Positions 17,864-26,846 of a DNA stretch of 64,000 nucleotides are shown here, in pieces. The notes below the pieces were generated by a model. The model saw nothing but the letters and a program-made list of their open reading frames with translations. It did not search any database and was not told where the DNA came from. Both the position numbers and the translations under genes were made by a program. Numbering within the stretch: position 1 is the stretch's first letter; the number at the start of each line of letters is the position of its first letter. Location of the stretch: contig NZ_RXOZ01000033.1 in assembly GCF_003991205.1 (NCBI RefSeq), forward strand, positions 124,001 through 188,000. The letters run 5' to 3'. This DNA is from Georgenia sp. SYP-B2076 (GTDB lineage Bacteria > Actinomycetota > Actinomycetes > Actinomycetales > Actinomycetaceae).

Positions 17864-18451
17864 TCAGATGTACAGCGCCGGGTCCGCCCAGGGGTCGAGC
17901 TGGAGCGCGGCGGGCGCCGAGCGCGGCCGGGCCGGGATCCCCACGGCGACGGCGCCGGCCGGGACGTCCCTGACGACGACGGCGTTCGCCCCGATCTTGG
18001 CGTCGGACCCGATGGTGACCGGGCCGAGCACCTTGGCGCCGGCGCCGATGACCACGCGGTCGCCGACGGTGGGGTGGCGCTTGCCGCGGCTCATGGAAAC
18101 CCCGCCGAGGGTGGTGCCGTGGAACATCACGACGTCCTCGCCCACCTCGGCGGTCTCGCCGATGACCACGCCCATGCCGTGGTCGATGAACAGCCGCCGG
18201 CCCAGCGACGCGCCCGGGTGGATCTCGATCCCGGTGCGCGCCCGCGCGAACTGCGAGAGCAGCCGGGCCGGCAGCTTGAGGAGCGGGTTGGCGTGCCACA
18301 TCCGGTGTGCCAGGCGGTGGAGCCACAGGGCGTGCACGCCGGGATAGGCGAGCGCGACCTCCACCAGGGTGCGCGCCGCCGGGTCCCGGCGGCGCGCGGC
18401 CTGCAGGTCCTCCAGCAGCAGCTGGCGGAACGGCAGGTGAGAGTCGTGCAC
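17864..18451 (-). CDS. cysE: Serine O-acetyltransferase
   Basis: This enzyme makes O-acetylserine from serine and acetyl-CoA, the first step of cysteine synthesis. The 195-residue protein has a short helical N-terminal part and a left-handed beta-helix of hexapeptide repeats; the active-site His is in [16 protein letters not shown] and FHGTTLGG follows. It is the short form usual in Gram-positive bacteria. The GTG start at 18451 begins one base after the cysK stop, so cysK-cysE is an operon with coupled translation. Regulation probably acts through the leader upstream of cysK. Confidence 0.95.
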   Translation of the reverse strand: MHDSHLPFRQLLLEDLQAARRRDPAARTLVEVALAYPGVHALWLHRLAHRMWHANPLLKLPARLLSQFARARTGIEIHPGASLGRRLFIDHGMGVVIGETAEVGEDVVMFHGTTLGGVSMSRGKRHPTVGDRVVIGAGAKVLGPVTIGSDAKIGANAVVVRDVPAGAVAVGIPARPRSAPAALQLDPWADPALYI

Positions 18452-18452
18452 G

Positions 18453-19388
<936 letters not shown>

Positions 19389-19413
19389 GGTGTTCCTCTT
19401 CCTGGATGCGATA

Positions 19414-19475
19414 CCGGGCCGGTGGGTCTCGGCCCGAATGGTGAGATCGGTGCGTGGGACCGGCGGTGGTCCCGC
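19414..19475 (-). promoter_or_regulatory. Two leader hairpins upstream of cysK (attenuator-like)
   Basis: On the minus strand, a 6-bp perfect stem GGGACC/GGTCCC lies at 19458-19475, and a second stem GGGCC/GGCCC lies at about 19415-19435, just before the cysK ribosome site. Both fall between the leader peptide stop and the cysK start. Their order fits an attenuation or ribosome-site masking model, but no terminator U-run is visible. Confidence 0.45.
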
Positions 19476-19524
19476 GGGGGCTGGAGCGCCAGGCATGCGG
19501 GGTCGCACGCTTGAGCCGGGCGCT

Positions 19525-19590
19525 CTACAGACAGACGGGGCGGCAGGAGGACAGCACGACGACGGAACGGGCGACGAGCGTCTCGCTCAC
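19525..19590 (-). CDS. Putative cysteine leader peptide of the cysK operon
   Basis: A 21-residue frame starts with GTG at 19590 and ends with TAG at 19525, 137 bases before cysK. It ends in SSCRPVCL: two cysteines in the last seven residues. An AGGA lies 9 bases before the GTG. Small Cys-containing leader peptides upstream of sulfur-assimilation and cysteine genes are known in actinobacteria; ribosome stalling on scarce Cys-tRNA is thought to control the downstream genes. It is too short to prove by composition, so the evidence is position, cysteine placement, start signal and the following hairpins. Conservation in related genomes would decide it. Confidence 0.55.
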   Translation of the reverse strand: MSETLVARSVVVLSSCRPVCL

Positions 19591-20236
19591 AGCGGCGTCC
19601 TCACTTCCGTGGTGGGCCGGCGGCGAACCGGCGACGGCACGCCGACATCGGTCGGCCCCCGGGCTGGCGCTGGCCGACGTGGAGCGCCGACCTTGAAGCC
19701 TCAACCACCTTAGCGTGCGACGTGCACCACACGCACGGCGCCCCGCCGGGCGTGGGCGCAGGCGCGGGCGAGCTCTGCGCACGCGCGGTCGGGTTTCTGG
19801 AGGCTGCGTGGTCGGTGAACCTGCCGGTTGCGCCATCCGTAGACCCGGAGGTGCGCCGGCGGTGGATCTGGGCGCGTCATCGATGGGCCCAGAGGTCGCC
19901 CCGCCCGCGGACCCGCAGGCCGGCGCGCGCTGCGCCCGCCGGTTTCGCCGGCCGGCCGCGCCTGCTGGCCTCGCAACTCGCCGCGACACTCCGCCGCGCC
20001 CCGCTGCGCCCGCCGTGCGCGACGGCGTCGCTGCGCGCGCCGGCCTCGCAACCTCGCCGCGTGCGGGCCTCGCTGGGCCCGCCGTGCCGGGCCCCGACAC
20101 CTTCTACTCGCGCCAGCAGAACCAGGTCCGACGACGCGGCCGCAGATGGCGACGACCGTCAGCCTGGCGGAGCGGCGGAACCGTCAGCCCGGGGGAGAGG
20201 CGGAACCGTCAGCCCCCGAGGCGCAGCCCCGGCGGC
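19591..20236. other. Gap upstream of the cysK leader: promoter area, then sequence without a supported gene
   Basis: In this 646-base gap, the part near 19690-19720 holds a minus-strand TAAGGT (-10-like) and the palindrome TTGAAGCCTCAA (19693-19704), a possible operator for the cysK transcript. The rest (19730-20140) is Arg/Ala-coding in every frame with no domain, ribosome site or consistent GC3, and I see no gene. It ends with a 25-bp tandem repeat. Confidence 0.5.
20150..20220 (+). repeat. 25-bp tandem repeat, about three copies
   Basis: The core ACCGTCAGCC recurs with its CCGTC beginning at 20156, 20181 and 20206, a strict 25-base period, with surrounding GGCGGA also repeated. It lies just beyond the 3' end of the DUF1648 gene. 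Confidence 0.8.
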
Positions 20237-21247
20237 TCACCGGGCGCCGGCGCGGGAGCGCTCGGCGAAGGTGTTGAGCAGCGCCGCGCCCGTCGCGGCG
20301 TCGTCAACGGTGACGACGAAACGGCGGCCGCCGGTGCGGTGCACGGCGATGGCCTCGCCAGCACGGACCACCACGCCGACCGTGCCGTCCAGGGAGATGC
20401 GCAGCCCCCAGCCGCCGAACTGGCGGAACGGCCTGACCTCCGTGACCTCGGCTCGCTCGATCTCGGCCGAGGGGACGTGCTGGCGGGGCCAGCCCAGCGC
20501 CCCCTTGGCGGTGAGGCCCGAGGCGTCCACGCGGACGTCCCACACGAACATCGTGAGCACGGGCGGCAGCACCGCCACGAAGATGACGAAGACGAACCAG
20601 CTTTCCGCCGCGACGCCGAGGGCGATGCCGAGGGCGACGTACAGGGCGCCGAGCGCCCAGGCCCACCGTTGCACGCGATGGCCGGCGCTCACGCGGTGCG
20701 CCCACACCGCCCGTTCGTGCGCGCCGAGCGTGGCCCGGCTGGCGCCGTCGGGCACGGGGGCGGTCGTGGGACGCTCCGGGTCGGCGCCGGCGAGCAGGCC
20801 GGCCGCGAAACCGGCGAGTACGGCGGCCGCGGTGGCCAGGGCGAGGCCGAGGTCGGGGACGGCCGCGCGGTGGGGGTCGTCCAGCCCCAGCTGTGCGGCG
20901 GCCTGGGCGACGAGGATGCCCGTGAAGTACACGGCGGTCCCGGTCGCCAGCGCCAGCACCATGCGGCGCGTCAGCGCGGTACGACCCACGGTCAGCGACA
21001 GCACCGCCAGGACGACGAAGCTCGTCCCGCTGATCACGCCGGTGGTGATGAACAGCTCTCGGACGGGGCCGACCCGGTCCACGCCCCCGACGCCCCAGTG
21101 CAGCGCCACCTGCTCGGGCAGGCGCGGGACCCACCTCAGGACGAGGCCCCACCCCGCCGCGATCACGGCCGCGGGGACGACCACACCGAACAGCCACGCC
21201 CGCGCACGATGGGGCAGGGGCGCGCGGGTGGTGTCGGCCACGCTCAT
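20237..21247 (-). CDS. DUF1648-domain membrane protein
   Basis: The 336-residue protein has an N-terminal DUF1648 segment (first helix followed by LPEQVALHWGVGGVDRVG, the usual Pro...HW motif), then several transmembrane helices in two groups and a soluble PH-like beta-rich C-terminus (about 240-325). DUF1648 proteins often sit with GntR or ArsR regulators and relate to SdpI-type membrane proteins; the biochemical role is not established. Its ATG overlaps the GntR stop by four bases, so it is the second gene of a two-gene operon under the palindrome at 21613. It is probably the GntR regulon's main target. Confidence 0.8.
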   Translation of the reverse strand: MSVADTTRAPLPHRARAWLFGVVVPAAVIAAGWGLVLRWVPRLPEQVALHWGVGGVDRVGPVRELFITTGVISGTSFVVLAVLSLTVGRTALTRRMVLALATGTAVYFTGILVAQAAAQLGLDDPHRAAVPDLGLALATAAAVLAGFAAGLLAGADPERPTTAPVPDGASRATLGAHERAVWAHRVSAGHRVQRWAWALGALYVALGIALGVAAESWFVFVIFVAVLPPVLTMFVWDVRVDASGLTAKGALGWPRQHVPSAEIERAEVTEVRPFRQFGGWGLRISLDGTVGVVVRAGEAIAVHRTGGRRFVVTVDDAATGAALLNTFAERSRAGAR

Positions 21248-21603
21248 CGCTTCTCCTCGGGTGTGTCGATCATCGTGGCGACCGCCGACAGGGGCATGTT
21301 CAGCTCCCGTGCGACGTCGCGCACCTGGCTGATCGCCCGGCGCAGCTGTTCGTAGCGCTCGGCCGCGTGGGCCGTGATGACCGCACCGCGGCCGCGGCGC
21401 AGCTCGAGCAGGCCCTCGTCGCGCAGCACCTGGTAGGCGTGCAGGACGGTGTGCTGGTTGACCTCGAGGGACGCGGCGAGATCGCGCGCGGAGGGCAGCC
21501 GGTCGCCCGAACGGGCGTCGCCGGAGACGACGGCGGTGCGCACCTGCCCCGCCAGCTGCTCGAAGAGCGGTTGGGGCGAGGTCGGGTCGATGCGGAGCAA
21601 CAT
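21244..21603 (-). CDS. GntR-family transcriptional regulator, YtrA subfamily
   Basis: This 119-residue DNA-binding protein has the GntR winged helix at residues 10-75 (PLFEQLAGQVRTAV, then SARDLAASLEVNQHTVLHAYQ) and only a short helical tail, which marks the YtrA subgroup. ATG 21603 is ten bases from the palindrome at 21613-21641, so it very probably represses its own operon. It is translationally coupled to the DUF1648 gene. The effector is unknown; YtrA-like regulators respond to cell-envelope stress in Bacillus. Confidence 0.9.
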   Translation of the reverse strand: MLLRIDPTSPQPLFEQLAGQVRTAVVSGDARSGDRLPSARDLAASLEVNQHTVLHAYQVLRDEGLLELRRGRGAVITAHAAERYEQLRRAISQVRDVARELNMPLSAVATMIDTPEEKR

Positions 21604-21612
21604 ACGGACAGA

Positions 21613-21641
21613 GTATTGCTCTAGCGCAACTAGAGCAATAC
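21613..21641. promoter_or_regulatory. Perfect palindromic operator upstream of the GntR gene
   Basis: Arms GTATTGCTCTAG (21613-21624) and its exact reverse complement (21630-21641) flank the spacer CGCAA. Twelve of twelve bases pair. It is markedly AT-richer than its surroundings and sits 10 bases before the GntR start, as expected of an autoregulatory GntR site. Confidence 0.85.
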
Positions 21642-21658
21642 GCTTCCGGCCCGGTCGG

Positions 21659-22459
21659 TTATGCCGGCCGCAACCGCGGGTCCGGCACCGCGTCGCGGAC
21701 CCAGTGGCGGACGACGTCGTTGAACAGCCCGACGTCCTCGACGTTCCACGCGTGGTGCATAGCGGGCGCGATACGGCACAGGGCGTGCGGCACGGCGCGA
21801 AGCAGGTCGGGGAACGAGCGCCGGACCGACGCGGGCTCCTTGCCGCCGGCGACGGCGAGCAGCGGCCCGCGGTAGGCACCCAGTCCCGCCGGTGTGCCGC
21901 CGTCGAACACCTCTCTCATCATGCGCACGGCGTTGTCCTTGGTGACGGTGAGGCCGTGGTCGACGAAGAGGCTGCGGGAGTCCTCCGGCAGGCCGAAGGC
22001 GCGGGACTGGGCGTGCCAGAACCATCTCTTGTCCCACAGGTTCAGCTGCGCGTTCCCCAGCCGCCGCGTGCCTCCGTGCACCCCGGTGAGCGGCACCCCG
22101 CTGATCAGCCCGGACTCCACCACCTCCGGGTGCTCGGCCAGCAGGCGTGTCGCGACCACCCCGCCGAGGGAGAGGCCGACGACGTGCGCCCGCCCCCCGC
22201 GTGCGTGCGCGGCGATGGTCCGCGCGACGTCCGCGGCGGTCGCCGCCAGGCTGTCCCAGCGCTCGTGCGCGCGGTCGCCGAACCCGGGCAGGTGCGGCGT
22301 GAGGATGTGGAAGTCCGCGAGGCCGGTGACCTGCGGGTCCCACATCCAGTTGGCGACGTTGCCGCCGTGCAGGAAGACGATCGTCGTGCCGGCGTGCGCA
22401 CCGGATGAAGGATGCTCGACGGGGTAGCCGCCTGGTCGGGCCGAGGCGTGGGCGGTCAT
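21659..22459 (-). CDS. Alpha/beta-fold hydrolase
   Basis: This 266-residue soluble hydrolase has the oxyanion motif FLHGGNVANWMW, the nucleophile elbow GLSLGG with Ser97, and a late His in APAMHHAWNVED as probable catalytic base. No signal peptide is visible. The substrate is unknown. Its ATG overlaps the PadR stop by four bases (ATGA), so it belongs to the padR operon and may degrade or modify the compound the regulator senses. An upstream in-frame ATG would place the start inside padR and is less likely. Confidence 0.85.
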   Translation of the reverse strand: MTAHASARPGGYPVEHPSSGAHAGTTIVFLHGGNVANWMWDPQVTGLADFHILTPHLPGFGDRAHERWDSLAATAADVARTIAAHARGGRAHVVGLSLGGVVATRLLAEHPEVVESGLISGVPLTGVHGGTRRLGNAQLNLWDKRWFWHAQSRAFGLPEDSRSLFVDHGLTVTKDNAVRMMREVFDGGTPAGLGAYRGPLLAVAGGKEPASVRRSFPDLLRAVPHALCRIAPAMHHAWNVEDVGLFNDVVRHWVRDAVPDPRLRPA

Positions 22460-22983
22460 GGCAGGTTCCTCTCGACGGTGTCCAGCCATTCGAGCTCGGC
22501 GCGGACGTGGGTGAGCCCGTTCTCCAGGGTGGCGAGCATGAGATAGCCGCCGCGGTCGTGGGCCTCGGCGTGGCGCGCGCGCCTGGCCGTGAGCTCCGTG
22601 AGCAGGACCTCAGCCTGTGCGCGACGCTCGCGAAGGAGGTCGAGCACCTGCTCCCTGCCCAGGCTCCCCGCGAAGAAGATCCGCGCGAGGAACGGTTCCC
22701 GCTCGGCGTGGGGCGTGAGGTCGGAGGCGAGCCACTCCGTGAGCGCGCGGCGGCCGGCCTCGGTGATGTGGTGCTCCTGGCGGTCGGGAAGGCCGACCCC
22801 CGGGACCACCTCGACGGTGGCGTAACCGTCCCTCACCAGGCCGGCGAGGGTGCGGTAGACCTGGGCTTTGTCCGCCGCCCAGAAGTGGCGGATGGTCGAG
22901 TCGACGTGCTTCTTCACGTCGTAACCGGTCATGGGCGCGATGTTGAGCAGGCCGAGGATCAGTCGTGCAAGCACCATGCGCAT
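22456..22983 (-). CDS. PadR-family transcriptional regulator
   Basis: This 175-residue repressor has the PadR winged helix (LARLILGLLNIAPMTGYDVKKHV, then AQVYRTLAGLVRDG) and a C-terminal helical dimerisation region, the Vir/PadR-s2 length class. I chose ATG 22983; GTG 22995 and ATG 22977 are alternatives, and none has a good ribosome site. A TATTAT -10 box lies on the minus strand at 23005-23010, giving a short leader. The arms TAGAC and GTCTA flanking the start region could be part of the operator. The gene is translationally coupled to the hydrolase downstream. Confidence 0.88.
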   Translation of the reverse strand: MRMVLARLILGLLNIAPMTGYDVKKHVDSTIRHFWAADKAQVYRTLAGLVRDGYATVEVVPGVGLPDRQEHHITEAGRRALTEWLASDLTPHAEREPFLARIFFAGSLGREQVLDLLRERRAQAEVLLTELTARRARHAEAHDRGGYLMLATLENGLTHVRAELEWLDTVERNLP

Positions 22984-23198
22984 AGTAGACCACACAACTA
23001 GTCGATAATACGTCTATGCGCGTTCCCCGCGCTGAGGCTCGCGTCCCGGTGCCTGCGCGCGCTCGCTCGCGCTCGCGGTGCCTGCGCCCGCCGTCGCTCG
23101 CGCCTGCGCTCGCGTTCCCGGCGCCGCGCGGCCGCTGTCGGCGGCGGCGGGGGAGGTGGCGGCGGATCGGGCGAGGCGGCGGGAGAGCGGGCCTGCGG

Positions 23199-23840
23199 TC
23201 AGCGGACCGGGTGCTCGACGACGGTGGTGCCCGCCGGCCGGGGTGCGGCGGCGCCCGAGGTCAGGGAGGCGAGCAGAGACGTGAGGGCCTCGCCGTCGTC
23301 GGCGGCCAGAGTGAGCCGGACGGCGGACGCGCCGTGCGCGACGTCGTAGACGCTCACCCCGCGCGCGTGCAGCTCGGCCTCGATCCGGCCTGCGGCGGCA
23401 TGGGGGAGGTCTACCTCCCACAGCCCGAGGCGCTCGAGGGAGACCACCGGGGCGACTTCCAGCGCCCTCTGGACGGCGTCGGAGTAGGCCCGCACGAGCC
23501 CGCCGGTGCCGAGCTTGACCCCGCCGAAGTAGCGCACGACGACGGCCCCGACGTCGCTCAGTCCCGACCCGCGCAGCGTCTCCAGCATGGGCATCCCCGC
23601 GGTGCCGGCGGGCTCGCCGTCGTCCGAGGAGCGCTCCACCCGGTTCGCGCCGGGGACCTCGACGACGAACGCGGAGCAGTGGTGCCGCGCGTCCGGGTAC
23701 CGGCCGCGCGCGTCGGCCACGAGACGCCGCGCGTCGCCCTCGTCGTCGATGCGGCGCAGTACGGTGAGGAAGCGCGAGCGGCGCACCTCCGTCGTCGCGG
23801 TCACGTCGTCGCCGCGGGCCAGCCGGAGGTCGCTCACCAT
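23199..23840 (-). CDS. yigZ: YigZ/IMPACT family protein
   Basis: This 213-residue cytoplasmic protein has the IMPACT-domain signatures [23 protein letters not shown] and [21 protein letters not shown], followed by a ferredoxin-like C-terminal domain. Eukaryotic IMPACT regulates GCN2; the bacterial protein's role is unsettled, with proposals in translation. The start is at 23840. The gene ends before a 215-base stretch of low-complexity CGCTCG/CGCCTG sequence (22984-23198) in which I see no gene. Confidence 0.92.
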   Translation of the reverse strand: MVSDLRLARGDDVTATTEVRRSRFLTVLRRIDDEGDARRLVADARGRYPDARHHCSAFVVEVPGANRVERSSDDGEPAGTAGMPMLETLRGSGLSDVGAVVVRYFGGVKLGTGGLVRAYSDAVQRALEVAPVVSLERLGLWEVDLPHAAAGRIEAELHARGVSVYDVAHGASAVRLTLAADDGEALTSLLASLTSGAAAPRPAGTTVVEHPVR

Positions 23841-24014
23841 CCGAGTATCCCGCCGCGCGCGCCGACCGGCCCCAACCTACGGCTACCGCGACCGCGCCGA
23901 CCCGCGACCACCGTGACCGCCGCGATCCCGGCGTGGGAATGTCCCGCCGCGCCCCGCGTTCTACAGGCGTCGGGAACGACCCCGGCACCCGTTCAACAGA
24001 GAGGGGACGCGCCG

Positions 24015-24182
24015 ATGGCCAAGAGCACCGAGCTGCGACCCGTGATCAAGCTGCGGTCCACCGCCGGGACCGGGCACACCTACGTCACCCGCAAGAACCG
24101 GCGGAACGAGCCCGACCGCCTGGTCCTGCGGAAGTTCGACCCGGTGGCCCGTCAGCACGTGGAGTTCCGCGAGGAACGGTGA
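24015..24182 (+). CDS. rpmG: Ribosomal protein L33, zinc-free (C-) form
   Basis: This 55-residue large-subunit protein begins [20 protein letters not shown] and has no cysteine at all, so it is the zinc-independent paralogue. It leads a group with L31B and L32, both also Cys-free. In actinobacteria such C- paralogues are usually repressed by Zur and induced by zinc starvation so that zinc bound to ribosomes can be spared. I looked for a Zur-type palindrome in 23841-24014 and did not find one. The start has GAGAGGGG upstream. Confidence 0.93.
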   Translation: MAKSTELRPVIKLRSTAGTGHTYVTRKNRRNEPDRLVLRKFDPVARQHVEFREER

Positions 24183-24248
24183 CGACGTCGCGACGGCGAC
24201 CCGGAGGGGCCGGCGTCGCCCTTGCACCCGTATCGACAAGGACAGGTC

Positions 24249-24506
24249 ATGAAGAAGGACATCCACCCCGCATACGCCCCGGTCGTCTTCCGTGACTCCT
24301 CGGCGAACTTCGCCTTCCTCACCAGGTCGACCCTCACCTCGGGGAAGACCATCGAGTGGGAGGACGGCAACACCTACCCGGTGGTCGACGTCGACATCTC
24401 GTCGGCCTCGCACCCCTTCTACACGGGCCGCTCGCGCGTGGTCGACACCGCGGGCCGCGTGGAGAAGTTCCGTCAGCGCTACGGCAAGCGGCCGGAGAAC
24501 AAATAA
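24249..24506 (+). CDS. rpmE2: Ribosomal protein L31 type B (zinc-free)
   Basis: The 85-residue protein begins [18 protein letters not shown] and has the type B length and the FLTRST segment, without the CxxC of type A. It contains no cysteine. AAGGA precedes the ATG by 5 bases. It is 66 bases downstream of rpmG in the same direction, with a possible stem GGCGAC/GTCGCC in the gap. Type B L31 replaces type A under zinc limitation in many bacteria. Confidence 0.95.
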   Translation: MKKDIHPAYAPVVFRDSSANFAFLTRSTLTSGKTIEWEDGNTYPVVDVDISSASHPFYTGRSRVVDTAGRVEKFRQRYGKRPENK

Positions 24507-24671
24507 CTGGCGACCCGCGCCGCGCCCGGCGGGCCGCCCGACGGCTTTCGGGGGGCATGCGCGGCCAATGTCACACCCGGTGTAGGCTGTCCAGGTTGGC
24601 TAGACGGTCCTTCCACGTGGGAGGGTAGTCGTCGGCAACATCCCTCTACGTACGGAAGGAGCGGCAAGGGC

Positions 24672-24839
24672 ATGGCAGTTCCGAAGCGCAAGATGTCCCG
24701 CAGCAACACCCGCTCTCGCCGGTCCCAGTGGAAGGCGGCGCTCACCGAGCTCGTCGTCATCCGCGTCCAGGGCCGCGAGGTCAAGGTGCCGCGGCGACTG
24801 GCCAAGGCTTACCAGAAGGGCATGCTGGTCGAGGGCTGA
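24672..24839 (+). CDS. rpmF: Ribosomal protein L32, zinc-free form
   Basis: The 55-residue protein begins [18 protein letters not shown], the L32 signature. The C-terminal half, where zinc-binding L32 has two Cys pairs, contains none. It is preceded by GGAAGGAG and followed by a terminator at 24862. With rpmG and rpmE2 it makes a cluster of three Cys-free ribosomal proteins. Its own upstream gap (24507-24671) could hold a separate promoter. Confidence 0.93.
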   Translation: MAVPKRKMSRSNTRSRRSQWKAALTELVVIRVQGREVKVPRRLAKAYQKGMLVEG

Positions 24840-24861
24840 CCCTCACCAGTGCCTGACGACG

Positions 24862-24893
24862 GGCCCCCCCACCGACTCGGTGAGGGGGCCTTT
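24862..24893 (+). terminator. Rho-independent terminator after rpmF
   Basis: Thirteen-base arms (24862-24874 and 24878-24890) pair with one mismatch around a 3-base loop and are followed by TTT. Confidence 0.85.
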
Positions 24894-24941
24894 CGCTTGC
24901 CCGGCGGCGGGCCGTCCGGACGCGACCGCGGCCCGGAGAAC

Positions 24942-24977
24942 GACGAAGCCCGAACCCAGGAGGGTTCGGGCTTCGTC
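24942..24977 (-). terminator. Terminator after tRNA-Gly
   Basis: Perfect 16-base arms (24942-24957 and 24962-24977) flank a 4-base loop. It lies 17 bases beyond the 3' end of the minus-strand tRNA-Gly. Confidence 0.85.
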
Positions 24978-24994
24978 GTGGATGTCGTGCCAGA

Positions 24995-25068
24995 TGGAGC
25001 GGGTGACCGGGATCGAACCGGCACCATCTGCTTGGAAGGCAGAGGCTCTACCATTGAGCTACACCCGC
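24995..25068 (-). tRNA. tRNA-Gly (anticodon TCC)
   Basis: The 74-base cloverleaf starts GCGGGTGTAGCTCAATGGTA and ends with the pairing acceptor strand, a T discriminator and an encoded CCA. The anticodon loop reads CTTCCAA, giving TCC. D, anticodon and T arms all pair; the T loop is GGTTCGATCCC. Confidence 0.96.
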
Positions 25069-25244
25069 GGGGGATCCCGCACGAGGATTCTAACCAGATC
25101 TGACGGGTACCTCCGCACCGGCGCACGACGGCGACCGGGATGGCCCCCGTGGTCTCCGCGGGCCGTGCGGACGTGCCGGGGCCGGACGGCGCGGGGGACG
25201 CCCGTCGGACCCGTACAATCTCGGTGGCGCCGTCACCGGCGCGA

Positions 25245-25318
25245 CGGGATGTGGCGCAGGTTGGTAGCGCGTCCGCTTTGGGAGCGGAAGGTCGTGGGTT
25301 CGAATCCCGCCATCCCGA
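25245..25318 (+). tRNA. tRNA-Pro (anticodon TGG)
   Basis: The 74-base cloverleaf has acceptor CGGGATG pairing with CATCCCG, a D arm GCGCAGGTTGGTAGCGC and the anticodon loop TTTGGGA (TGG). CCA is not encoded (the genome reads CCG). A TACAAT -10 box lies at 25214-25219, 26 bases upstream. Confidence 0.96.
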
Positions 25319-25540
25319 CCGCTGTGAAGTCGCAAGACACCGCCTACAGCCCGGACCCTCAGCTCGAGGCGCGCGCTGCGAGGTGCACCGGCCAGGTGCA
25401 GGCAGGTCGCCAGGCACCGCCAACTCGGCCGGACGCCGGCATCGTCGCCGGCGCCCGTGTCGCAAGCGGCCGGCTACGCAGGCGAACCGATCTGCCGGGT
25501 CGCGCGCGGACAGCGCCGCCGTGTCGCCGCGAGCCCGGTG

Positions 25541-26419
25541 TCACGCGTCCCTGCGCCTCAGCACCACGGCGCCGGCTCCGAGAGCCACGACGGCGTAGGC
25601 GCCCACGACTCCCACGCCCTCCCACGCGGCGAGCGGTGACGCAGCCGAGAACGCGTTGCTGACCGACAGGAACGACGTCGCCGCAGGCAGTGGCAGGTAG
25701 GTCATGGCGTCCTGGACCCAGTCGAGGTTGACGAACTGCAGGACGCCCGGCAGCAGCAGGAGCACGGTCACGACAGCGGTGATCGTCCCAGCGGTGCTGC
25801 GGATGATCGCGGCGAGACCGAGGGCGAACAGGCCGGCCACCACAAAGAAGTACGTCATACCGCCGACGACCTGCCACGTCCGGGCGTCGTCCAGTGCCGG
25901 CACGAGGTCGTGGCCAGACAGGAGGGGCGCCGAGACCAGGGCCGCAACCACGAGGCCGACGACGCTGACACCCACCGTCACCACCGTGATGGTCAGTGCC
26001 TTGGCGGCCAGCATGCTCAGCCGGCGAGGCACCGCGCTCAGGGTCGACCTGATCATGCCGGTGGAGTACTCCCCTGTGAGCAGCAGGGCGCCCAGCACCG
26101 CGACCGTGAGCACCCCGACCTGGTACCCCCCGGTGACGACCTCTGCACCGATGATCTCGAACGAGGCGGCTTGCTCACTCGTGGCGCCGGGCGCTCCGGC
26201 GGGGATCCGACCATCGAGCATGAGCCCCACCCCGTAGGCCTGCAGGAGGGCGAAGCCCGACATGAGGACGACGGTCAACCCCAGCGTCCACCACGTCGAG
26301 CGCAACGAGAAGAGCTTGATCCACTCCGAACGCAAGGTCCCGCCGAAGGTGAGACGAGGATGAACGTCGCGGAGGTGCCGGCGCGACGCGACGGCCGGGG
26401 ATGTGGTGACGGGGCTCAT
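25541..26419 (-). CDS. ABC-2 type transporter permease, without an adjacent ATPase
   Basis: This 292-residue membrane protein has an N-terminal soluble part ending SEWIKLFSLRSTWW, typical of ABC-2 permeases, then six hydrophobic segments, with the conserved GEYSTGMIRSTL after helix two. The start ATG 26419 has AGGAAGG upstream. Such genes normally follow an ATPase gene; upstream on this strand there is only a 427-base gap with no Walker motifs, so the partner is lost or elsewhere. Its codon bias is a little less GC-rich than its neighbours. The substrate is unknown. Confidence 0.85.
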   Translation of the reverse strand: MSPVTTSPAVASRRHLRDVHPRLTFGGTLRSEWIKLFSLRSTWWTLGLTVVLMSGFALLQAYGVGLMLDGRIPAGAPGATSEQAASFEIIGAEVVTGGYQVGVLTVAVLGALLLTGEYSTGMIRSTLSAVPRRLSMLAAKALTITVVTVGVSVVGLVVAALVSAPLLSGHDLVPALDDARTWQVVGGMTYFFVVAGLFALGLAAIIRSTAGTITAVVTVLLLLPGVLQFVNLDWVQDAMTYLPLPAATSFLSVSNAFSAASPLAAWEGVGVVGAYAVVALGAGAVVLRRRDA

Positions 26420-26846
26420 CGGATCAGGCCTTCCTGTAACCGACGGCGTAGTACCGAAGGTGTGTCCCTCCGCGTCCCGCGTGAGGTTCAAACGGGCATC
26501 CTCGAGGCCCGGCGTGCTGCGGGTGAACGCACGCAGCCCCCTGGAACGAACTGCGAAAGGGCCACATGAACAGCGATCATGGGCCATTTCCGGTCCAGAA
26601 AGCGCCAAATACTCCGATATCGTCGATCGGGTTTCCCCAGAACCGTGATCTCAGCCCTATCCGCGTTCGATCCACATGCCCGGCCGGCGCGGGTCACACG
26701 ATCGAGGTGCCGGTCTCGTTGACCGTCATCTCGCCGGTCGTGGCGTTGCCGCCTGACCTGGGTCCGCCCGCGGGTGGACGCCGGCCCGCTCCGTGCGGAC
26801 CAGGGCGGTCCTGGGCGGGTCGGGCGACCGCGCACGCCGTCGCGCA
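26420..26846. other. Gap upstream of the orphan permease, AT-richer than average
   Basis: In this 427-base gap, 26560-26660 is distinctly AT-richer than the flanks. I checked for remnants of an ABC ATPase (Walker A, LSGGQ, Walker B) on the minus strand and found none. No gene is supported; the permease promoter is presumably here. Confidence 0.5.

Noticed and set aside
19525-20100. A 191-residue minus-strand frame upstream of cysK
   Set aside because: Only its last 21 residues have a start signal and Cys placement consistent with a leader peptide; the upstream part is Arg/Ala/Pro shadow sequence.
22996-23198. CGCTCG-rich low-complexity sequence as a CRISPR or satellite array
   Set aside because: The repeats are irregular and very short, with no spacers. 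It is simple-sequence GC-rich DNA.
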